This document shows, in pieces, positions 1 to 5,106 of a stretch of 8,424 nt of DNA; position 1 is the first letter of the stretch; every line of letters starts with the position of its first letter. The position numbers were made by a program, and so were the translations under genes. This DNA comes from Pseudorhodoplanes sp. (GTDB lineage: Bacteria; Pseudomonadota; Alphaproteobacteria; Rhizobiales; Xanthobacteraceae). Location of the stretch: positions 1-8,424 of the forward strand of contig WBUW01000105.1 in the NCBI GenBank assembly GCA_008933495.1, in the 5' to 3' direction. Below the pieces are notes generated by a model. The model searched no databases. It worked only from the letters and a program-made list of their open reading frames with translations, and had not been told where the DNA came from.

Positions 1-1186
1 GCAAAGCGGCGCCGTCGCGAAGGTGCCGCAGCCGACACCGTCCGCCCGCGCGCAGGACGGCGGCGCCGGCCGGACGCCCCCGATCCGGCCGCCGGTGCAA
101 GCGCCGGAATCCGCCGATACCGCGGCCATGACACACCCCGAGCCTTCGCCGGCAGCGGACGCGGACGCGGCCGCTGATGCGCCGGCGGCGGCCGCCGAGC
201 CTGCCCGCACCGCCGGGCTTGAGCCGGAGGCGGAGTTCCCGCCGGCCGGCGAACCGGCGGGCGAACCGGTGCCGGAGCGCAAGACCGTTGCCGCATTGCC
301 GGCCGATCCCGCGCCGAAATCGTCCGCGGAGCCGCTGCAGGACGAGAACGGCGTGCTCACGGACGAGGAGCCCGGCGAACCCGATGGCGGCGCGCGCGCC
401 GCGCCGGACATCGACAACCCGGCTATCGAGATGGCGAAACTGTTTTTCGGCGGCGATGCGCTGGGTCCCGATTACAGTCGCCTCAAGCCCTGGCGCGAGG
501 GCGAGGCGCCGGTGCTCATTCCGCTGCATCCCTCGGTCGATCCCGACATCAAGCGCGCGGCGATCGATCCCGGCCGGGGCGGAGATGCGCCCGCCGATAG
601 CCGTGACGGCGAAACGGTTGCGCCCAAGGGCGAGGTCACCGGCGCCGACAAGCGGCCGAAGTCGCCGGCCGAACGGCTCGGCCTGAGCGGGGCCGCGCGC
701 GCCAAGCAGGAGCGCTGCCTGACCAACGCCATCTATTTCGAAGCGCGCGGGGAACCCGAACGCGGCCAGATGGCGGTGGCGCAGGTCGTGCTCAACCGCG
801 TGTTCTCGCAATATTATCCCGACAATGTGTGCGGCGTGGTCTACCAGAACGCCCACCGTCACCTGGCCTGCCAGTTCACCTTCGCCTGCGACAATGTCCG
901 CGACGTGGTGACCGAGCCCGACGCCTGGGAGACCGCCAAGCGCATCGCGCGCGATTCACTCGACGGCAAGATCTGGCTGCCCGAAATCGGCAAGGCGACC
1001 CATTACCACGCGACTTATGTCAATCCGTGGTGGGTACGCACGATGAAGAAGCATCAGAAGCTCGGCATCCACATCTTCTACCGGCCGACCCGCTGGGGTG
1101 ACGGCTCCGACGAGCCGAAATGGGGGCCGGTGGCGGAAACCGCGACCGGCTCGGTCAAGAAGGCCAAGACCTCGGCCACGAACTGA
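1..1186 (+). CDS. Cell wall hydrolase, SleB / Hydrolase_2 family (5' end outside window)
   Basis: Probable peptidoglycan hydrolase acting in the periplasm or cell envelope. The frame is open to the left edge, so the gene very likely begins upstream. A GTG at 23 is possible, but no signal peptide follows it. Numbering from that GTG (387 aa), residues 1-130 are low-complexity, rich in Ala, Pro, Glu and Asp, and probably disordered. Residues about 228-360 form the Hydrolase_2 domain. It begins with the hallmark AIYFEARGEPERGQMAVAQV, whose Glu240 is the expected catalytic acid. It continues with VLNRV, four cysteines (232, 270, 283, 289) and the THYHATYVNPWW segment near the end. This layout is common in alphaproteobacteria, where such proteins usually carry an N-terminal membrane anchor; here that part would lie outside the window. 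The family assignment is firm; substrate bond and biological role are inferred. The TGA stop lies in an inverted repeat shared with the convergent nnrS-like gene. Confidence 0.9.
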   Translation, partial: QSGAVAKVPQPTPSARAQDGGAGRTPPIRPPVQAPESADTAAMTHPEPSPAADADAAADAPAAAAEPARTAGLEPEAEFPPAGEPAGEPVPERKTVAALPADPAPKSSAEPLQDENGVLTDEEPGEPDGGARAAPDIDNPAIEMAKLFFGGDALGPDYSRLKPWREGEAPVLIPLHPSVDPDIKRAAIDPGRGGDAPADSRDGETVAPKGEVTGADKRPKSPAERLGLSGAARAKQERCLTNAIYFEARGEPERGQMAVAQVVLNRVFSQYYPDNVCGVVYQNAHRHLACQFTFACDNVRDVVTEPDAWETAKRIARDSLDGKIWLPEIGKATHYHATYVNPWWVRTMKKHQKLGIHIFYRPTRWGDGSDEPKWGPVAETATGSVKKAKTSATN

Positions 1187-1225
1187 AGCGGGATGAGTTT
1201 TCCTCGCATCGCCATCCCGCTTCAG
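1183..1225. terminator. Inverted repeat containing both convergent stop codons; probable bidirectional terminator
   Basis: CTGAAGCGGGATG (1183-1195) and its exact reverse complement (1213-1225) form a perfect 13-bp stem around a 17-base loop. The TGA of the hydrolase (1184-1186) and the TGA of the NnrS gene (complement of 1222-1224) occupy mirror positions in the two arms and would pair with each other in RNA. The position between convergent genes suits a shared transcription terminator, but neither side has a clear U-tract, so factor-independent termination is uncertain. It may instead stabilise 3' ends. It adjoins the palindromic repeat at 1232-1284 and appears to belong to the same composite element. 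Confidence 0.6.
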
Positions 1226-2505
1226 CTCTGTGTTTGAGCGTGATCATTTCCGGAAACCGCTTCACGCGTTTCGGGACCATGCTCTGGTTTTGCGTCGCCC
1301 TGTCCGTGCGCCGCCGCCACCGGATTGAGCAAGAGCGGCAGAAAGCCGTGCAGCCACGCGGCGAAGGCCAGCGACCACAAGGCCGCGCTGGCGACGTAAT
1401 GGAGGCCGGCGAGCGCGGTGCCGAGGCCCAGTTCGGGCAGGACGCGGACGGCGCCGGCGCAGAGCATGAGCGCGACCGCCGCATGGGCCTGCCAGGGCAG
1501 ATCGAGCGGACGGCCGCTGTGGCGCAGCCCGGCAATGATGAAGACCGCCATGACCGCAAGGCCGAGGCCGCCGACCGAGAGAAGGTGCAGCCCGGCGGTG
1601 GCCGACACCGGCGCGCCAAGTCCGGCGAGCCCGAGCGTCAGGAATCCGATGCCGGCGAACGCGTTGGCGCCGGCAAGCGCCAGCACCTGGCTGCGAAAGA
1701 CGTTGCGACCGATGAACCATTCGGCCAGGCGGTCGAGAAACGCGGCGGCGGCGGCGAGCGCAAGATAAGCCGGCACCGCCGACCGCGGCGCGAGGAGCGC
1801 GGCGACCGTATAGAGCGCGGTCAGGCCCGCGGTCAGATTTTGCCGGCCGGGATGCGGCCGGTAGGGCGTCGTTTCGCCGCTCGGGTCGAGCGCCAGATTG
1901 ATTACGACGACATTGATGCGTGCAAGCGCGAGCGAAAGAAAAATCAGAAAGATCAGGAGCGCGGCCTGCAGCAGCCGGCCGGCCAGTTCGCTCATGCCGG
2001 CGAACCAGGCAAGACGCACGGCGATTTCGGCGGCCAGCAGCAAGGCGGCGCAGACGGCGAACGAGGCATGGCGCGTGCTGGCGCGTGCGCACAGGGCTGT
2101 CAGCACGTACCAGAACAGGAGGCCGAGAAAGGCGGCGTCGGTGAGCGCCGCCAGCGGCAGGCCGACCTCGATCCCGCCGAGGCCGACCGCGCGCCCGGGC
2201 AGCCACAGGAACAGGAGCAGCAGCAGCGCGCGGCCCCGGCGCGGGGTGGTATCGGTCCATTCCGGCACCGCCGAGGTGAGAAAGCCGGCGAGCGCGGCGC
2301 CATAGGTGCCGAAAATCATCTCGTGCGCATGCCACTGGCTCGGCGCGACCACGTGCACGAACGGAAGCGAAAATCCGGTGACCGCCCAGACAAGCGGCGT
2401 GATCACCGCGTGCAGCGCGGCAACCGGAAAAAACAGAAACAGCCCTTCCGTCAGCAGCGGGTGGCCGCCGTGTGCGCGTCCTTCGGCCTGGCAGGTCGGC
2501 GTCAA
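1222..2505 (-). CDS. nnrS: NnrS family haem/copper membrane protein
   Basis: Polytopic inner-membrane protein of 427 aa with about twelve hydrophobic segments, the usual size for the family. NnrS proteins bind haem and copper and are linked to nitric oxide tolerance and denitrification; the biochemical reaction is not settled. Family signatures are the QWHAHEMIFG motif (residues 58-66, three candidate metal or haem ligands with His51), GFLTSAVPEWT (74-84), RLAWFAGM (164-171) and ARINVVVINLALDP (195-208). The start is a TTG at 2505 whose last bases overlap the TGA of the upstream ATPase gene (TTGA), with GGGAG about nine bases upstream. This makes it the last gene of a coupled transporter cluster. 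Residues about 408-427 are encoded by a palindromic repeat and are probably not a conserved part of the protein. The family call is strong; a role in NO defence here is inferred from the family and from the FNR-type box ahead of the operon. Confidence 0.92.
   Translation of the reverse strand: MTPTCQAEGRAHGGHPLLTEGLFLFFPVAALHAVITPLVWAVTGFSLPFVHVVAPSQWHAHEMIFGTYGAALAGFLTSAVPEWTDTTPRRGRALLLLLFLWLPGRAVGLGGIEVGLPLAALTDAAFLGLLFWYVLTALCARASTRHASFAVCAALLLAAEIAVRLAWFAGMSELAGRLLQAALLIFLIFLSLALARINVVVINLALDPSGETTPYRPHPGRQNLTAGLTALYTVAALLAPRSAVPAYLALAAAAAFLDRLAEWFIGRNVFRSQVLALAGANAFAGIGFLTLGLAGLGAPVSATAGLHLLSVGGLGLAVMAVFIIAGLRHSGRPLDLPWQAHAAVALMLCAGAVRVLPELGLGTALAGLHYVASAALWSLAFAAWLHGFLPLLLNPVAAAHGQGDAKPEHGPETREAVSGNDHAQTQS
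1232..1284 (-). repeat. Palindromic intergenic-type repeat overlapping the 3' end of the NnrS gene
   Basis: On the minus strand the element opens with GAGCATGGTCCCGAAACG and closes with GATCACGCTCAAAC. The outer arms GAGCATGGTC and GATCACGCTC are complementary at 8 of 10 positions, and an inner GAAAC/GTTTC pair gives a nested stem. From memory, this closely resembles a dispersed repeat of Bradyrhizobium and relatives (GAGCATGATCCGGAAAAG ... GATCATGCTCAAAC). That repeat is often followed by an AAAGCGCGATG-type inverted repeat, just as here at 1183-1225. I could not check copy number from one window. The repeat is read in frame as the C-terminal tail of NnrS. Confidence 0.55.
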
Positions 2506-3242
2506 TGCAGGCTCTCCCGTCCGTCAAAGAGTTCGCGGAAGGCGGGATCGGCGGACCAGGCCTCGACCAGCGCGAAGATGGCCCGCTCGCTGCGCCGGCC
2601 CGGTTCGCCGGCAATCGCGCGCTCGACGATGGTGCCGTCGGCGCGGCGCGGCAGCAGCACCAGGCGATGCGCGACGCGGACGGCTTCCGACAGGTCGTGC
2701 GTGACGAACAAGGCTGAAAACTGTTCGCGCGCCGCCGCCTCGATCACGAGGTCCTGCAGGATCCGTTTCAGCCCGACATCGACGGCGGTGAACGGCTCGT
2801 CGAAATAGACCATGTCGGGACGCACGGCGAGCGCCCGCGCCACCGCCACCCGCTGGCGCATGCCGCCGGAGAGCTCGGCCGGATATTTGTCGAGGTCGTG
2901 GGCGCTGAGGCCGACATCCTGCGCGCGCTGCGCAACCATCGCCGCCCGCAGATCGCGCGCGATGCCGTTCATGCGCAGGCCATAGGCGATGTTGTCGCGC
3001 GCGGCGAGCCAGGGCAGGAGCCGCGGCTCCTGGAAGACGACCGCATGCCGGCGATAGTGGCGCCGCACCCGCCCGCGCAACGGATCGAGCAGGCCGGCCG
3101 CGATCTGCAGGATCGTGGTCTTGCCGCAGCCGGAGGGACCGATCAGCGCGACGACTTCGCCGTCGGTGAGCGCGAGGTCGAAATCCTCGAGGACCGCGCG
3201 CCCGAGAAACGCATGTCCGACGCGCTCCAGCACGAGTTTCAC
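2502..3242 (-). CDS. ABC transporter ATP-binding protein, nitrate/sulfonate/taurine family
   Basis: Cytoplasmic ATPase subunit (246 aa) that powers import through the adjoining permease. All nucleotide-binding motifs are present in order: Walker A GPSGCGKT (35-42), Q-loop Gln71 in VFQEPRLLPW, signature LSGGMRQ (124-130), Walker B MVYFDEP with catalytic Glu149, D-loop region TAVD (152-155) and switch His182 in VTHD. The QEPRLLPW sequence and overall length are typical of SsuB/TauB/NrtD-type ATPases. The GTG start at 3242 is chosen because it overlaps the permease TGA by four bases (GTGA), follows a run of six G about eight bases upstream, and places the first beta strand (KLVLERVGHAF) at the N-terminus. 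The frame stays open far upstream, but only as a shadow of the permease gene. The subunit type is certain; the transported substrate cannot be read from this protein. Confidence 0.95.
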   Translation of the reverse strand: MKLVLERVGHAFLGRAVLEDFDLALTDGEVVALIGPSGCGKTTILQIAAGLLDPLRGRVRRHYRRHAVVFQEPRLLPWLAARDNIAYGLRMNGIARDLRAAMVAQRAQDVGLSAHDLDKYPAELSGGMRQRVAVARALAVRPDMVYFDEPFTAVDVGLKRILQDLVIEAAAREQFSALFVTHDLSEAVRVAHRLVLLPRRADGTIVERAIAGEPGRRSERAIFALVEAWSADPAFRELFDGRESLH

Positions 3243-4057
3243 CGCTTGACCCCCCACGGCAGGCCAGCCTCGCGCCAGCGTTCGAGCCGGTCGCGCAACG
3301 GATGCAGCAGGGCGTATTCCGTCAATAGCGCGAACGCGACCACCGCGACGATCAACGCCATCACGCGCGGAATATCGAACAGCGCCCGCGCGGTCGCGAG
3401 CTCTCCGCCGATGCCGCCGGTATTGGACAGCAGTTCCGCCATCACCGTGACCTTCCACGCCGTACCCGCCGTCGTCGTCCAGGCCGGAAACAGGTAGGAG
3501 ATCAGGTGCGGAACGGTGAGCGTGCGAAAGCGCAGCCAGACGCCGGCGCCGAACGAGCGCGCCATGGCGTCGAGCGCGCGGTCGCGGGTGGCGACGCCTT
3601 CCAGGCCGCCCGCGAAGGAGATCGGCAGCGCGGCAACCACCACCGTCATCACCGCCGAGCCGCCCGAGGAGCCGAACCAGATCAGCGCCAGCACGATCCA
3701 GGCGATCGGCGGCACGCCCAGGATGACGGTCACGACCGGCCGCATCAGCCGCATCGCGGCGAAGGAATAGCCGGCCACGGCGCCGGTCAACGTGCCGATG
3801 CCGACGGCGAGCGCAAAGCCGGTCAGCGAGCGGATCGCCGTCTCGCCGGCCGCCCGGACGAACCACGGTTCCGGCAGGATGACGGCGACCTCGCGCAGTG
3901 TTTCGAGCGGCGAGGGCAGAATGAAGGAGCCGTAGAATTCATGCGCGCCCTGCCAGGCCGCGGCAATGCACAGAAGGCCGCAGGCGCCCGCCCACGCCGA
4001 CCAGAGGTAACGGCCGGCCCAGCCGAAGAAGGCCATGCTCTGTGTGAAGGGTGTCAC
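3239..4057 (-). CDS. ABC transporter permease, nitrate/sulfonate/taurine family
   Basis: Inner-membrane channel subunit (272 aa) of the BPD_transp_1 type, like SsuC/TauC. It has a hydrophobic N-terminal helix (about 17-36), the FILPSPLETL stretch (45-54) typical of this family, then about five more membrane segments. The cytoplasmic EAA-like coupling loop that docks on the ATPase lies at about 161-186 (ALDAMARSFGAGVWLRF...LTVPHL). The GTG at 4057 overlaps the TGA of the binding-protein gene (GTGA) and matches the overlap style of the next two junctions. An ATG seven codons later (4036) is a possible alternative. Only one permease gene is present, so the transporter would use a homodimer, as is usual in this family. 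Family membership is clear; the ligand is unknown. Confidence 0.93.
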   Translation of the reverse strand: MTPFTQSMAFFGWAGRYLWSAWAGACGLLCIAAAWQGAHEFYGSFILPSPLETLREVAVILPEPWFVRAAGETAIRSLTGFALAVGIGTLTGAVAGYSFAAMRLMRPVVTVILGVPPIAWIVLALIWFGSSGGSAVMTVVVAALPISFAGGLEGVATRDRALDAMARSFGAGVWLRFRTLTVPHLISYLFPAWTTTAGTAWKVTVMAELLSNTGGIGGELATARALFDIPRVMALIVAVVAFALLTEYALLHPLRDRLERWREAGLPWGVKR

Positions 4058-5022
4058 AATGCGTAGAACGCGTCGCCCGGCAACTTGCCGCCGATGATGC
4101 GCGGATCGTCCTCAGCCAGGATGGAGAAGAATGCCTCCAATTCCGCGCGGATCGAGGAGGCCGGCAGCGCGGCAAGATTGCTGTGGGGGATCGCCTCCGC
4201 GACGACCGGACTCATCAGGCCCAGTTCCGTCGCCGAAGCAAGGGAGGCTCGGTAGGGGTGGTTCACGACGAAGTCCACGGTGGACTGCAAGACCGCCTGA
4301 AACCCCGCGAGCCTTGCGGGGCCGAGCGCGTCAATGAACGGCCGGGTAACGGCAAGGCCGGCTTGTGGGATGAAGCCGCTGCCCCCGACGACCCTCGCCC
4401 ATTCTTTCTGGAAATCGATTGCGCGCGTGAGACCGCTTAGGCTGACTTTTCCACGCAGGATCGCGGCGGTCACGGCGGGTTCCGCCAGGAGCGCGCCATC
4501 GACGCGTCTGGCAAGCAGCATCTGCACTGCTTCGGGCGGCGTTCCGGCATAGTCGAACTGAATGTCCTTTCCGGCCTTCAGACCCGCCTTGGCCAGCAGG
4601 CGGCGCAGGAGAAGGTCGGGCATGTCGTTGCGGAACGGCACCGCTATCTTCTTGCCGGCAAAATCCTCGATCCGGCCGAACCGGTCGCTCCCTACGATAT
4701 AGAGGAGCCCGCGCGTCATGATGTTGAGCAGGTGAATATTGAGCCCGCGATTGTGGAGGTTCGCCGCGACGTTGCTGGGAACGATGACGGCTTGCATCGC
4801 GCCGGAGCTCAACCCCGCGCGCATTTCGTCCGGCGTGCGCCAGGTCCTGAAAACGGCCGAGGCGTCGATCTCCTTGAGCGCGCCATTCGCGAGAGCCTGC
4901 GCAAGCACGATCGAAGGCGCCGCCGGCGGTCCCCACAGCGTCAACGGCCCTGCCGCCCGCACGAGACGCGGCGCAGCGAGCGCAAGCGGCAGGCCGGCGA
5001 TGAAACTGCGGCGGTTCAGCAT
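4054..5022 (-). CDS. ABC transporter periplasmic substrate-binding protein, NitT/TauT (COG0715-like)
   Basis: Periplasmic receptor (322 aa) that would hand a ligand to the permease encoded directly downstream. The N-terminus MLNRRSFIAGLPLALAA, followed by an APRLVRAA region, is a signal peptide. The NRRSFIA sequence fits a twin-arginine (Tat) motif, although Sec export is possible. The mature part has two-lobe binding-protein features: LWGPPAAPSIVLAQALANGAL at the N-terminus (28-48), the hinge-type FAGKKIAVPF (121-130), TPPEAVQMLLARRVDGALLAEPA (161-183) and a helical C-terminus. ATG 5022 is preferred over the in-frame GTG at 5046 because AAGGAGG sits five bases before it and the signal peptide begins there. 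The 3' end overlaps the permease start. Similarity to nitrate, sulfonate, taurine and thiamine-precursor binding proteins is at family level only; no motif fixes the ligand. Confidence 0.9.
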   Translation of the reverse strand: MLNRRSFIAGLPLALAAPRLVRAAGPLTLWGPPAAPSIVLAQALANGALKEIDASAVFRTWRTPDEMRAGLSSGAMQAVIVPSNVAANLHNRGLNIHLLNIMTRGLLYIVGSDRFGRIEDFAGKKIAVPFRNDMPDLLLRRLLAKAGLKAGKDIQFDYAGTPPEAVQMLLARRVDGALLAEPAVTAAILRGKVSLSGLTRAIDFQKEWARVVGGSGFIPQAGLAVTRPFIDALGPARLAGFQAVLQSTVDFVVNHPYRASLASATELGLMSPVVAEAIPHSNLAALPASSIRAELEAFFSILAEDDPRIIGGKLPGDAFYAL

Positions 5023-5027
5023 GCGAA

Positions 5028-5034
5028 CCTCCTT
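5028..5034 (-). promoter_or_regulatory. Strong ribosome binding site deciding the binding-protein start
   Basis: AAGGAGG on the minus strand is a near-perfect Shine-Dalgarno sequence, five bases from ATG 5022. It is much stronger than the sites at the other starts of the operon. It supports independent translation of the binding protein, which periplasmic transporters need in excess over the membrane subunits. Confidence 0.8.
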
Positions 5035-5041
5035 GTTATTG

Positions 5042-5064
5042 GGCACGCGCTTTAAGCGCGTGCC
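5042..5064 (-). repeat. Perfect 11-bp inverted repeat just upstream of the binding-protein ribosome site
   Basis: GGCACGCGCTT (5042-5052) and AAGCGCGTGCC (5054-5064) are exact reverse complements around a single base. In RNA this gives a nine-base-pair GC-rich stem with a five-base loop. It ends eight bases before the AAGGAGG site. It could be a 5' stabiliser after processing, an element affecting translation, or a DNA operator; the sequence alone does not decide. Confidence 0.55.
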
Positions 5065-5072
5065 GTTTGTCG

Positions 5073-5104
5073 GCCCCTCGGAGAGGGGCGTCTTAGCACG
5101 CCCC
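5073..5104 (-). terminator. Two overlapping, mutually exclusive hairpins after the receptor stop codon
   Basis: Read on the minus strand, GGGGCGT (complement of 5098-5104) can pair with ACGCCCC (complement of 5085-5091) across a six-base loop, starting two bases after the receptor stop. The segment GCCCCTC (complement of 5083-5089), which shares five bases with the first stem, can instead pair with GAGGGGC (complement of 5073-5079) across a three-base loop. Only one can form at a time. No U-tract follows, so complete termination is unlikely; partial termination or mRNA processing between receptor and transporter genes fits better. Confidence 0.45.
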
Positions 5105-5106
5105 GC

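Noticed and set aside
1120..2808. A 562-codon open frame on the + strand across the NnrS gene
   Set aside because: Extreme Arg/Gln/Glu/Gly composition without domains, and it overlaps the hydrolase end; the minus strand carries clear NnrS motifs.
3243..3866. N-terminal extension of the ATPase into the permease gene
   Set aside because: The extra residues are a shadow of the permease in another frame. The GTG at 3242 has a ribosome site, a stop-start overlap and the expected ABC N-terminus.
5023..5046. GTG 5046 as start of the binding protein
   Set aside because: AAGGAGG and the signal peptide both point to ATG 5022; the GTG lies inside the 11-bp dyad and has no ribosome site.
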